The position numbers and the translations under genes were made by a program. A stretch of 64,000 bases of DNA from an uncultured bacterium (GTDB lineage Bacteria > Verrucomicrobiota > Lentisphaeria > Victivallales > UBA1829), in assembly GCA_949297765.1 (NCBI GenBank), contig CASFTV010000012.1:1-64000 (forward strand), read 5' to 3'. The notes beneath the pieces are model-generated. The model did not search any database, was not told where the DNA came from, and saw only the letters and a list, made by a program, of their open reading frames with translations. This document shows, one piece after another, positions 26,615 through 34,695 of the stretch (within the stretch, counting starts at the first letter, position 1; every line of letters begins with the position of its first letter).

Positions 26615-28675
26615 TCATTTCATGGAATTTTCAAGTTTTCCGTTCATGCGATAGCGGTACATGTTCTCGCCGACTTCGCGCGCAGCCTTGATCAGCTCCG
26701 GATAGGGGGTGTCCGCGACATCCACAAATCCGATCTGATAGCCTTCCCCGTCGTAACGGCCGGTCAGCGGCTGATCCCGGAACTGGAACCAGTGCGTCCC
26801 GACGAAGTTCGGATGCGCCAGAGCGCCCTGCACGAAGCGGGTGTAGCTGGTCGCGCGCTCCTTCTGATCGCCGACAGGAGCAAGACTGGAGCTGAACATT
26901 CCGCGGTCATAGGTTCCGAAGTGGAACTCTCCGACCAGGATCGGCCGGTCGCGGAAATCGCCCCGGTTCGTGTTGTAGACGCTGTTGCTGTAGGTATTGA
27001 CACTGACAACGTCACAATGTTTCGCGGCGGCCTCCCAGACCACTCCGCTCTGACGGAATCCGACAAAGCGGCAGCCCAGATAAAGACGCTCCGGAGCCGT
27101 CTTCTTGATTCCCTTCCGGCAGGTTTCGAAATACCGGTTCACAAACCGTTTATAGAAAGCCTCGGTGTCTTTGCGGAAGGCAGGAGTGTTCTCCTTGGGC
27201 ATGGCGCGGGTTTCGGCAAACGCCTTCCAGTCTGCGTAACCGGTCTTCCATGCCTTGTTCAGCTTGTCGATCGTCGAGTACTGCTTCTTCAGGTCGTTGA
27301 TGAATTCCACCTTCGCCGGCTGGGTCGGAACGGCCGTCATCACCGCCGGAATGATGTTGTTGAACTGCAGTTCATTGTCGATGAAGTATCCGATGCAGAG
27401 CGGATCCGTGATGGATTTCCGGATCGCCGGATCCTGAGCGGCGCGGTCGCGGAGAATATTCCCCATCTTCTTATCGAACTCGGGATCGAAGACATCGTAG
27501 AATTTAACCCGGTTTTCCGCAAAGCGGGGATACTCGCGGGCAAAATCGGCAAGCTGCATGGTGTAGGGAACTTCTCCCCGGATCATGAATTTGCCGTCGG
27601 CCCAGTTGCCGATCGAATTGATTCCCCAGGCTTTCAGCCGTTTCGCAAGAACGGCGTAGAAATCGCTTTCATAGTCTTTTTTGCCGTATTTTTTCTGGAG
27701 ATTCCAGTCGGTGAACGGAAGGATCCCGCTCGGCGGCAAAGGCTGGGAAAACCATTTTTCATGGCCGCGTCCGTTGGTTGCATCGGTATGGGTGCGGAGA
27801 ACGTCGATCCCGGTGGACCAGAAGAGACGCCCTTCCGGATCAACGAAGAACCATTTTCCCTGATGCTTCGCCACGCGGAAATTCCCGGTTGCTTTCAGCT
27901 GAGGACCGTTGGCCCATCCGCCGAAGCGGTTCCACTCCGCGGGAGCCGGAGTTTTTTCCAGCTCGGCGAGTTCGCGTTTATGCTCATCGACCAGGTCCTG
28001 ATCCTTGTGGATCTTCTCCGGCCATTCGAGATGTTTGTACTGGCCGTAGACGTCGATGAAGGGGAAATAGCTTTCGCCCATTCCGGTGACCTTCCGCGCG
28101 AGATCGGGTTCGCCTTCCAGACGCAGATTGGTCAGCTTGCAGTTCAGCAGATCGGGACGGCCCGCCTCGAACGGCCACTGCATCTTGAATTCAATGCTGT
28201 TGATTTTGGTGGTATCAAGCGGATTTTTGAAGTTGCGTCCGCCTTCCGGAGCGGTGAAGAGGGAGGCATGCGGAAGATAGATCCGCATCGTCCGCTTCTC
28301 TCCGGGATTGAGACCGATTCCGGTGTTCACTTCACGATGCGGAAGATCCACATGGCTGGTACTCTTCCCGCCGCGTTTTCCGCTCGTGATGTGCATGGTC
28401 ATGCGGAGCTGACGGTCCTTCGAGCAGTTCTCCACGTCAACCGCGAGATATTTCGCCTTGGAGAAGTCGAATTTCTGTCCTTTCGGCGGATTGATCCGCA
28501 GACCGGAATCCCATTCGGGCGTATCGGTCCGGATGAAGAACGCGCCGTTCTCCACTCCGACCCTGGCCCGGTAGCGGGCTTCCAGCTGATCCGGTTTGAT
28601 GTTCAGCTCTCCCGCAACGGCAGACGCCAGTGTGGAAAGCGACAAGAGCAATGCCCATGTTCGAAATCCGTTCAT
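26615..28675 (-). CDS. Secreted GH50-like (beta-agarase/beta-galactosidase type) hydrolase
   Basis: 686 residues from the ATG at 28675, which has AAGGAAGAG upstream; a GTG six bases earlier is possible. A signal peptide ends near ASAVAG (residue ~21). Residues ~25-200 form a beta-sandwich binding domain, followed by a TIM barrel from ~235. Catalytic candidates: acid/base in GYFIDNELQF (Glu435) and nucleophile in ILVGEFHFGTYDRGMF (Glu583); the second motif resembles GH50 agarases. Such enzymes cut beta-galactosidic bonds of agar-like or related galactans; the true substrate is open. It lies directly after a LacI-type regulator (45 bp) and before two prepilin-like genes. Confidence 0.75.
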   Translation of the reverse strand: MNGFRTWALLLSLSTLASAVAGELNIKPDQLEARYRARVGVENGAFFIRTDTPEWDSGLRINPPKGQKFDFSKAKYLAVDVENCSKDRQLRMTMHITSGKRGGKSTSHVDLPHREVNTGIGLNPGEKRTMRIYLPHASLFTAPEGGRNFKNPLDTTKINSIEFKMQWPFEAGRPDLLNCKLTNLRLEGEPDLARKVTGMGESYFPFIDVYGQYKHLEWPEKIHKDQDLVDEHKRELAELEKTPAPAEWNRFGGWANGPQLKATGNFRVAKHQGKWFFVDPEGRLFWSTGIDVLRTHTDATNGRGHEKWFSQPLPPSGILPFTDWNLQKKYGKKDYESDFYAVLAKRLKAWGINSIGNWADGKFMIRGEVPYTMQLADFAREYPRFAENRVKFYDVFDPEFDKKMGNILRDRAAQDPAIRKSITDPLCIGYFIDNELQFNNIIPAVMTAVPTQPAKVEFINDLKKQYSTIDKLNKAWKTGYADWKAFAETRAMPKENTPAFRKDTEAFYKRFVNRYFETCRKGIKKTAPERLYLGCRFVGFRQSGVVWEAAAKHCDVVSVNTYSNSVYNTNRGDFRDRPILVGEFHFGTYDRGMFSSSLAPVGDQKERATSYTRFVQGALAHPNFVGTHWFQFRDQPLTGRYDGEGYQIGFVDVADTPYPELIKAAREVGENMYRYRMNGKLENSMK

Positions 28676-28720
28676 ACTCACTCTTCCTTTTCTTGTTGTA
28701 TCGTTGATTCAAGTTTCGAT

Positions 28721-29704
28721 TCAGTTCAATGACGCCGGCCCGATGCTCCGCACCGAATTCCGTTCAATCAGCCTCACCGGCAGTTCAATCCGCTGCAGAG
28801 AGGTGATTCCTTCGCTGAAGACCAGCTCCACCGCCTTTTCCGCGATCTCCCGCAGCGGACTGGCGATCGTCGTCAGGGAAGGACGCTGGAATTCGGAAAT
28901 CCCGGGATTCTCAAAGCCCAGAAGAGAAATATCTTCCGGAACGCGCACGCCGGCAAGTTCCTGAAGGAGCCAGTTAACCTCGATCACCTTCATATCCTCT
29001 CCGGTCACCCAGAGTGCGGTGGCCCCGAAATCCATAACCTGTTTCACGGCGAGGTGGAGAGGCGCCGAACAGGAGACATCACAAAGCTGATCCGCCGCAA
29101 CCCCCTGTTCAAGAAAGAAATCGCGCAGTCCCTTCATTCTTCCCACTCCGGTGTAATCCGACTCGTGAATCACAGCGACTCTGCGGTGTCCTTTGGAATA
29201 CAGATAGTTTCCGGCAAGGCGGCCGGTTGCTTCGCAGTCGAGAAAAATCGTATGGAAGTAATTGGAATGATCGTCGCTCAGCCAGACGATCGGAATATTC
29301 TTCAGCGCCTTCAGAAGTTCGATCGTGCGGGTCTCCCAGGCGATTCCGATGATTCCGTCGTACCAGCAGTTCTGGAGATTGTCGATCCGGTCCTCGGTAA
29401 TCATTGTGATTCCGGCATCCGCGCAGGAGAGCGCGTAGCAGATGTACTGGGTCAGAGTATTCACATACCCGCCCATGACCGTCTTATGCGGCGGTTCGGT
29501 CACAAGGGCGATCTGCTTGCTGCGGACGCCCACCCGCGGACGGTATCCCAGTTCCCGTGCGGCGGAAAGTACGCGGCTCCGGGTTTCGGGCGGAATGAGA
29601 AAACTGTTGTTGAACACCCGGCTCACGGTCCCGCCGGAAACATTCGCCCGCTGCGCAACCTTCGCAAGGACTCCGGAACTTGTGCGGTGTTTGGTGATTT
29701 TCAT
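28721..29704 (-). CDS. LacI-family transcriptional regulator
   Basis: 327 residues from an ATG with GAGGAT upstream. The N-terminal helix-turn-helix VAQRANVSGGTVSRVFN and hinge (RELGYRP) are typical, followed by a periplasmic-binding-protein-like effector domain (HRRVAVIHESDYTGVGRMKGL, DISLLGFENPGISEF). It is the first gene of a minus-strand operon with a secreted hydrolase and two prepilins, so it likely senses a sugar released by that hydrolase and controls its own promoter. A perfect 7-1-7 palindrome lies upstream of its -35 box with a half-site inside the promoter. Confidence 0.93.
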   Translation of the reverse strand: MKITKHRTSSGVLAKVAQRANVSGGTVSRVFNNSFLIPPETRSRVLSAARELGYRPRVGVRSKQIALVTEPPHKTVMGGYVNTLTQYICYALSCADAGITMITEDRIDNLQNCWYDGIIGIAWETRTIELLKALKNIPIVWLSDDHSNYFHTIFLDCEATGRLAGNYLYSKGHRRVAVIHESDYTGVGRMKGLRDFFLEQGVAADQLCDVSCSAPLHLAVKQVMDFGATALWVTGEDMKVIEVNWLLQELAGVRVPEDISLLGFENPGISEFQRPSLTTIASPLREIAEKAVELVFSEGITSLQRIELPVRLIERNSVRSIGPASLN

Positions 29705-29744
29705 TTTCCCGATCCTCATACGTTATCGTTCGTTCTTTCTTTAA

Positions 29745-29773
29745 ATTATACAACAAAACCATGCAAATGTCAA
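29745..29773 (-). promoter_or_regulatory. Promoter of the lacI-hydrolase operon
   Basis: Minus strand: perfect -35 TTGACA (29768-29773), 17-bp spacer, perfect -10 TATAAT (29745-29750). The spacer contains TTTGCAT (29761-29767), the same half-site as the palindrome at 29802-29816. Confidence 0.85.
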
Positions 29774-29801
29774 TACCCGTAATGCACTTTTTTAGTATTT
29801 T

Positions 29802-29816
29802 ATGCAAAATTTGCAT
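29802..29816. promoter_or_regulatory. Candidate operator palindrome ATGCAAA-A-TTTGCAT
   Basis: A perfect inverted repeat (7-bp arms, one central base) in the divergent region between the LacI gene and the DUF2059 gene, centred about 39 bp upstream of the LacI promoter's -35 box. A half-site recurs inside that promoter. Best guess is autoregulation by the LacI protein. Confidence 0.55.
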
Positions 29817-29860
29817 AGACAGTGTTTTCAAGCCTTCTCCGGGAAGAGTCTTCCGGCGAC

Positions 29861-29889
29861 TTGCATTTCCGGAAAAGATGCGATATCTT
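29861..29889 (+). promoter_or_regulatory. Promoter of the DUF2059 gene
   Basis: -35 TTGCAT (29861-29866), 17-bp spacer, -10 TATCTT (29884-29889), 55 bp before the ATG. Confidence 0.6.
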
Positions 29890-29943
29890 ATACAGCGAAG
29901 CCTTATTTAAAAGAGAAGAGGAAAGAAAACAAAGGAGCGATCC

Positions 29944-30411
29944 ATGAAAAAAATTCTGTGTCTGACCCTCTGTATTGCGGGAGCCGCGCTGTTTGCACAG
30001 GCAAAAACACCCGCCCCGGCCGATCTGAAACTCTGCTACGACGTTCTCGAAGCGGCGGAATTTGAGAAACAGATGACGGAAAGCGGAACCCAGATGCTGA
30101 ATGCCCAGATCCAGGCCAATCCGGCCCTTGCCGCCTACCGTCCGGAACTGGAGGCGTTCTACAAGAAATGCCTGAACTACCAGGCGATGAAAGAAGATGT
30201 GGCAAAGATCTATCTTCAGGTGTTCACACCGGACGAACTCCGCCAGCTGATCGCATTTTACAAAAGCCCGACAGGACGGCTGTTCCTGCAGAAAACCCCC
30301 GATCTGACCGTGAAAGTCTCCATGCTGACCCAGGAAATCATCGCGAAAAACATGCCGGAACTGATTCGGGCAATTCAGGCGAAAACCCAGCAGCTCCAGC
30401 AAAAAAAGTGA
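29944..30411 (+). CDS. Exported DUF2059 protein
   Basis: 155 residues. Signal peptide at residues 1-20 (LCLTLCIAGAALFAQA). The mature part is helical and carries the DUF2059 hallmark FTPDELRQLIAFYKSPTGRL followed by LQKTPDL. Members are small periplasmic proteins of unknown role. It has its own promoter and stands alone; the next gene has a separate promoter 20 bp after its stop. Confidence 0.85.
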   Translation: MKKILCLTLCIAGAALFAQAKTPAPADLKLCYDVLEAAEFEKQMTESGTQMLNAQIQANPALAAYRPELEAFYKKCLNYQAMKEDVAKIYLQVFTPDELRQLIAFYKSPTGRLFLQKTPDLTVKVSMLTQEIIAKNMPELIRAIQAKTQQLQQKK

Positions 30412-30427
30412 TCCGGCAGACGGATTC

Positions 30428-30471
30428 TTGTTGACAAAATGCGGGAAAGATGCTAAATTATATGTCAACAA
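30428..30471 (+). promoter_or_regulatory. Promoter of yebC flanked by a 9-bp inverted repeat
   Basis: -35 TTGACA (30431-30436), 17-bp spacer ending GATGC, -10 TAAATT (30454-30459). TTGTTGACA (30428-30436), which includes the -35 box, is the exact reverse complement of TGTCAACAA (30463-30471) at the expected start region, so the promoter sits between the arms. Confidence 0.7.
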
Positions 30472-30507
30472 TTATCTGAATTCTAACACAACAAGAAGGT
30501 GGAAATC

Positions 30508-31269
30508 ATGTCCGGACACAGCAAATGGGCAAATATCAAGCACAAAAAAGGCGCAGCTGACGCGAAAAAAGGTAAAATCTTTTCGAAATTCGCGAAGGAG
30601 ATCATGGTGGCAGTGAAAGCCAGCGGAAAGGATCCGGCCTCCAATCCGCGTCTGCGTCTTGCCCTTGCGGGGGCGCGGGCAGCCAATATGCCGCGGGAAA
30701 ATATCGACCGGGCCATTAAAAAAGGCGCGGGCGAACTCGGAGACGTCACATTTGAAGAGATCACCTACGAAGGCTACGGCCCCGCAGGAACCGCCCTGAT
30801 CATCGAATGCCTGACCGACAACCGCAACCGCACCCTCGGCGACGTCCGCATGACGCTCGACCGGACCGGCGGCAACATGGCCAACAGCGGCGCGGTCGGC
30901 TGGATGTTCCAGCGCAAAGCCCACTTCACCATCGAAGGCGAAAACGCGGACGAGGAAAAACTGATGGACATCGTCCTCGACGCCGGCGCGGAAGATATCG
31001 AAGTCGATGACGGAACCGCGGAAATCTGGGGCGCGCCGGAAGCGTTCGAAGCCATTCAGAAAGCCTTGGAAGGCGCCGGCATCGAACCGACGGAGTCGGG
31101 AATCGTCCGGAAACCGGACAACAAGGTGGATGTGAAAGAACTTTCCACCGCGCAGCAGCTGCTGCGCCTGATCGACAAACTGGAGGATCTTGACGACGTT
31201 CAGGCGGTCCACTCGAATGCGGAGATCGCCGAAGACATTCTCGATCAGATTGCCGCACAGGAAGATTGA
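30508..31269 (+). CDS. yebC: YebC/PmpR family translation/regulatory factor
   Basis: 253 residues from the ATG at 30508, with AAGGTGG upstream. The N-terminus is the family hallmark: SGHSKWANIKHKKGAAD then KGKIFSKFAKEI. The rest follows the three-domain YebC layout (NMPRENIDRAIKKG, GYGPAGTALIIECLTDN, EDEEDVQ-like C-terminal segment DLDDVQAVHSNAEI). YebC proteins act on ribosomes stalled at proline stretches or as DNA-binding regulators. It is followed after 6 bp by ruvC, the arrangement found in many bacteria. Confidence 0.95.
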   Translation: MSGHSKWANIKHKKGAADAKKGKIFSKFAKEIMVAVKASGKDPASNPRLRLALAGARAANMPRENIDRAIKKGAGELGDVTFEEITYEGYGPAGTALIIECLTDNRNRTLGDVRMTLDRTGGNMANSGAVGWMFQRKAHFTIEGENADEEKLMDIVLDAGAEDIEVDDGTAEIWGAPEAFEAIQKALEGAGIEPTESGIVRKPDNKVDVKELSTAQQLLRLIDKLEDLDDVQAVHSNAEIAEDILDQIAAQED

Positions 31270-31275
31270 GTTCAA

Positions 31276-31797
31276 GTGGCATTCGAGCCGGTCACGATTC
31301 TCGGGGTGGATACGGCGATCCGTAAAACCGGATACGCCGTTCTCCGCCTGACGGCGCCAGGCAGATTCGAAGTGGCCGACTGCGGACTGATCCGGAACGG
31401 AAAGGATCTCCCCCATAGTGAATGCCTGAGACGGCTTTCGGGAGGAATCCGGGAAATTGTGCAGACCTTCCATCCGGATGCGGCATCCATCGAAATGGCA
31501 TTTGTAAACAAGAATATCCGCACAGCGATGATTCTGAGTCTGGCGCGCGGTGCGGTGATTGCCTCTCTTGCGGAGAACGGGATTCCGATTTACGAGTACT
31601 CGCCGAAAACCGCCAAACGTGCGGCGGTCGGCCGTGGAGAGGCGTCGAAGGAGCAGGTCGCGGCAATGATGGCCGCACTCTGCGGGATTGACATATCGGG
31701 CGTGCCGGATGATGCGACGGACGCACTTGCGCTCGCACTCTGCCATGCGAACAATTCGGCGCACAAGGAGCTGCTGTCAATCGGAAACAGAGTTTGA
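31276..31797 (+). CDS. ruvC: Crossover junction endodeoxyribonuclease RuvC
   Basis: 173 residues with a GTG start 6 bp after yebC. Resolves Holliday junctions in recombination. The RNase H-like fold motifs are visible: ILGVDTAIRKTGYA (Asp12), the SIEMAFVNKN strand with the second acid, and the C-terminal DDATDALALALCHAN with the last two acids. ruvA and ruvB are not in the window. The stop overlaps the region where the psd leader begins. Confidence 0.93.
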   Translation: MAFEPVTILGVDTAIRKTGYAVLRLTAPGRFEVADCGLIRNGKDLPHSECLRRLSGGIREIVQTFHPDAASIEMAFVNKNIRTAMILSLARGAVIASLAENGIPIYEYSPKTAKRAAVGRGEASKEQVAAMMAALCGIDISGVPDDATDALALALCHANNSAHKELLSIGNRV

Positions 31798-31835
31798 CCG
31801 GAGAAAAAAACGGTTTTTACGGAGAAAAGTCGATT

Positions 31836-32546
31836 ATGAAACTGACGAAATACGGGAAACGCGAATGGGGAACGGCCACAGGGATCGCTCTCCTTCTGCT
31901 GGCCGGGACCATCACCTGCGGATTCCTTTTTGCCTCGAACGCCGGATTTTATCTCTCCATTCTTGTAATTGCGGTGTGGACGGCGTTTGTGGGATTCTTC
32001 CGCGATCCGGCGCGCGTGATCCCGGAGGAGAAAAATCTGGTGCTTTCCCCCGCGGACGGACTCGTAAAGGATATTGAACTGATCCGGGCCAGCGACTGTC
32101 CCCAGCTGGCGGAAATCTTTGAAGGGAATGACATGCTCCGGATCGGGATCTTTCTTTCCGTGTTCAATGTTCACCTCAACCGGGCGCCGGCCGACCTGAC
32201 CGTGAAACTCAGCGAGCATAAAGACGGCTGCTATTACGACGCAAGAGACAACCGGGCAATCAAGGAAAATGAATCCCAGCTGATCGCGGGAACCGCCACA
32301 GTCGCCGGCCGGGAGTATCCTCTTGCGGTCAAGCAGATCTCCGGAGCAATCGCACGGCGCATTGTCTGCGGGGCGGTCCCGGGAACAAAACTCAAACGCG
32401 GGGAAAAATACGGAATGATCAAATTCGGATCCCGCACGGAATTGTATCTTCCGGCAAAAAGCGATCTGGAAATCGCGGTCCGGATCGGCGACAAGGTGCA
32501 GGGAGGCCTGACCGTCATCGCCCGGACAGACCGGACAAGCGCCTGA
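31836..32546 (+). CDS. psd: Phosphatidylserine decarboxylase proenzyme
   Basis: 236 residues from the ATG at 31836 (a TTG at 31794, overlapping ruvC, is less likely). Two membrane segments at residues ~15-55, then RDPAR and SPADG motifs of the short PSD class, NVHLNRAP, and the self-cleavage site as Phe-Gly-Ser (MIKFGSRTELYLP), where Ser becomes the pyruvoyl group. Makes phosphatidylethanolamine in the inner membrane. It is followed 36 bp later by pssA, which makes its substrate. Confidence 0.92.
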   Translation: MKLTKYGKREWGTATGIALLLLAGTITCGFLFASNAGFYLSILVIAVWTAFVGFFRDPARVIPEEKNLVLSPADGLVKDIELIRASDCPQLAEIFEGNDMLRIGIFLSVFNVHLNRAPADLTVKLSEHKDGCYYDARDNRAIKENESQLIAGTATVAGREYPLAVKQISGAIARRIVCGAVPGTKLKRGEKYGMIKFGSRTELYLPAKSDLEIAVRIGDKVQGGLTVIARTDRTSA

Positions 32547-32581
32547 GCAAATTTCTCACAAAAGGAACATGCGGCCGCCAA

Positions 32582-33415
32582 ATGAAAAAAAACATCCGGA
32601 TTTTCGTGGAACGGACCCGTTGGCTGAAAGCCATTCCAAACTCGCTGACCCTCTGCAACTCCCTCTGCGGTTTTGCGGCGATCATCAACACGCTGCGCGT
32701 CTATGAGCGCATGTACATCCGGGAAGGCGCCACCGATGCGGCGGAAATTCTGGCACAAAGCGCAGTTCTGATTCTTTCCGCCATGATTTTCGATGCGCTG
32801 GACGGATTTGCCGCCCGTCTTCTGAACGCCGCCAGCATGCACGGAATTCAGATGGACTCTCTTGCCGACATGGTGACCTTCGGAGTCGCGCCGGCAACAC
32901 TGATCGTCGTCATGACCCACAGTCTTCCGAATTTTCACGAGGATAATTTCTATCTGGTCTGGGCGCTGGCGGCGATCTATCTCGGCGGAGCGGCCCTCCG
33001 GCTGGCGACCTACAATGTGCATGCGATGGTGGAAAAGAAAAGCAGCGATAAATTCTCCGGACTGCCCTCCCCCGGCGCCGCCGCGGGAATCTGCACCGCG
33101 GTGATCTACTACAATTCGCTCGGGATGGAGATCCGTCATCTGGCAGTGGTTCTGCCGATCTACTGCGCCCTGCTGGGATTCCTGATGGTCAGCAAAATCC
33201 AGTACACGCATTTTGCGAAATGGCTGCTCTCCCTGAGACGGAACCGGAAACGTCTTCTGCTCGTGGCGGTGGTGCTGGCTGCCGCGTGTTTCAAACTGGA
33301 ACTGACCGCATTCATCGCCGTGAACGGATACATTCTTCTCGGGATTCTCTGCGCGCTCGGCCGGAAACTCGGACTGCTGCCTTCCCCTCCTGAGGAAGAG
33401 GAGGCGGCGGCATGA
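32582..33415 (+). CDS. pssA: CDP-diacylglycerol-serine O-phosphatidyltransferase
   Basis: 277 residues, multi-pass membrane enzyme. The CDP-alcohol phosphotransferase motif D-G-x2-A-R-x8-G-x3-D-x3-D is complete (DALDGFAARL...HGIQMDSLAD). Early segment LTLCNSLCGFAAI is typical of bacterial PssA. It makes phosphatidylserine, which the product of the preceding psd gene decarboxylates. It overlaps the next gene by four bases (ATGA). Confidence 0.93.
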   Translation: MKKNIRIFVERTRWLKAIPNSLTLCNSLCGFAAIINTLRVYERMYIREGATDAAEILAQSAVLILSAMIFDALDGFAARLLNAASMHGIQMDSLADMVTFGVAPATLIVVMTHSLPNFHEDNFYLVWALAAIYLGGAALRLATYNVHAMVEKKSSDKFSGLPSPGAAAGICTAVIYYNSLGMEIRHLAVVLPIYCALLGFLMVSKIQYTHFAKWLLSLRRNRKRLLLVAVVLAAACFKLELTAFIAVNGYILLGILCALGRKLGLLPSPPEEEEAAA

Positions 33416-34374
33416 AAGCACTCATCACGGGAGGAGCCGGGTTCATCGGCGGACATCTGACGGAAAATCTTCTGGCGGATGGGCACGAGGTATTCTCCAT
33501 CGACGATTTTTCAACCGGATCGCCGCGCAATCTCGACGCAGTCCGGACAAATCCGTGCTTCCACTTCACGGAAGCCAATATGATCGACGCGCCGGAACTG
33601 GAGGAGATGGTCCGGGAATCGGATGTGATCTTCCACCTGGCGGCGGTTGTCGGCGTGGATCTGGTGGTCCGCGATCCGATCGGAACCATCATGACCAATG
33701 TCAACGGATCGGAACGGATTCTCTCGCTGGCGTCCCAATACGACCGGGAGATTCTCCTGGCCTCGACCAGCGAAGTTTACGGGAAATCAACCCGCCTCCC
33801 CTTCGCCGAAACAGACGACCTGGTGATCGGCCCCTCGACGCATTCGCGCTGGTCCTATGCGTGCAGCAAGCTGCTGGACGAATTCCTTCTGATGGCCTAT
33901 CGCCGGAACAAAGGACTGCGCGGAACCGTGGTGCGGTTTTTCAACACGGTGGGACCGCGGCAGACAGGACAGTTCGGAATGGTTCTCCCGCGGTTTGTCG
34001 GAGCCGCACTGCGGAATGAGCCGCTCCGGATCTTCGGGACGGGCGCACAGACCCGCTGCTTCTGCCATGTTTCCGATACGATCCGGGCTTTGCGGTCCCT
34101 GATCGGACGCGAAGAGGCATACGGACATATTTACAACATCGGCTCCACGCACAGCATCACGATCGAGGATCTGGCGCACAGGGTGATTTCGGAGCTTTCC
34201 TCGCATTCCGGCGTGGAGCATATTCCCTATGACAAGGCGTATGAAAGCGGCTTTGAAGACATGCTCCACCGGGCGCCGGACTGCTCGGCAATCGGAGCGC
34301 TGACCGGCTGGAAAGCGGAAATCTCTCTGGAACAGATCATCCGGGACGTTGCGGAAAGCATGAAAAAAAATTGA
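33412..34374 (+). CDS. NAD-dependent nucleotide-sugar epimerase/dehydratase (extended SDR)
   Basis: 320 residues, cytoplasmic. Rossmann start ITGGAGFIGGHL (GxxGxxG), then IDDFSTG, HLAAVVGV, and the catalytic set Ser/Thr in STSEVYG plus YACSK (Tyr-x3-Lys). FFNTVGPRQTG and RCFCHVSD are typical of UDP-glucose 4-epimerase and UDP-glucuronate decarboxylase-like enzymes. It likely provides a nucleotide sugar for cell-surface glycans. It begins inside the pssA stop, which is unusual company for an epimerase and may reflect a glycolipid role (inference). Exact substrate unresolved. Confidence 0.87.
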   Translation: MKALITGGAGFIGGHLTENLLADGHEVFSIDDFSTGSPRNLDAVRTNPCFHFTEANMIDAPELEEMVRESDVIFHLAAVVGVDLVVRDPIGTIMTNVNGSERILSLASQYDREILLASTSEVYGKSTRLPFAETDDLVIGPSTHSRWSYACSKLLDEFLLMAYRRNKGLRGTVVRFFNTVGPRQTGQFGMVLPRFVGAALRNEPLRIFGTGAQTRCFCHVSDTIRALRSLIGREEAYGHIYNIGSTHSITIEDLAHRVISELSSHSGVEHIPYDKAYESGFEDMLHRAPDCSAIGALTGWKAEISLEQIIRDVAESMKKN

Positions 34375-34381
34375 AGAACGG

Positions 34382-34409
34382 TTGAAAAAAACGAAAAATA
34401 TGCTATATT
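34382..34409 (+). promoter_or_regulatory. Promoter of rpmF-plsX-fabH
   Basis: -35 TTGAAA (34382-34387), 16-bp spacer ending TATGC, -10 TATATT (34404-34409), about 80 bp before rpmF. Confidence 0.65.
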
Positions 34410-34488
34410 CCTTTTTCTGCACACGGTCGGAAAATTCGTGTGCATTTTTGCGGAAAAGAAAACAGCCAAACGATTGAGGAGATAGAAA

Positions 34489-34668
34489 ATGGGCGTTCCA
34501 AAAAGAAAAATGTCGAAGATGAAAAAGCGTCAGCGTATTGCCGCGAACAGCTACGAAGGCGTTCAGGCGAACTTCTGCGCGAACTGCGGCGAACCGGCCG
34601 CGCCGCACACGGTCTGCAAACACTGCGGGACCTACAAAGGCAGACAGATTCTCACGGTCGAACAGTAA
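34489..34668 (+). CDS. rpmF: 50S ribosomal protein L32
   Basis: 59 residues: GVPKRKMSKMKKRQR at the N-terminus, then a zinc-finger pattern CANC...CKHC, ending TYKGRQILTVEQ. GAGGAG lies 8-13 bp upstream. rpmF directly before plsX and fabH is a widely conserved order linking translation and fatty acid synthesis. Confidence 0.95.
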   Translation: MGVPKRKMSKMKKRQRIAANSYEGVQANFCANCGEPAAPHTVCKHCGTYKGRQILTVEQ

Positions 34669-34695
34669 GGATCCCGCACCGGAGCAGCACGCGTT

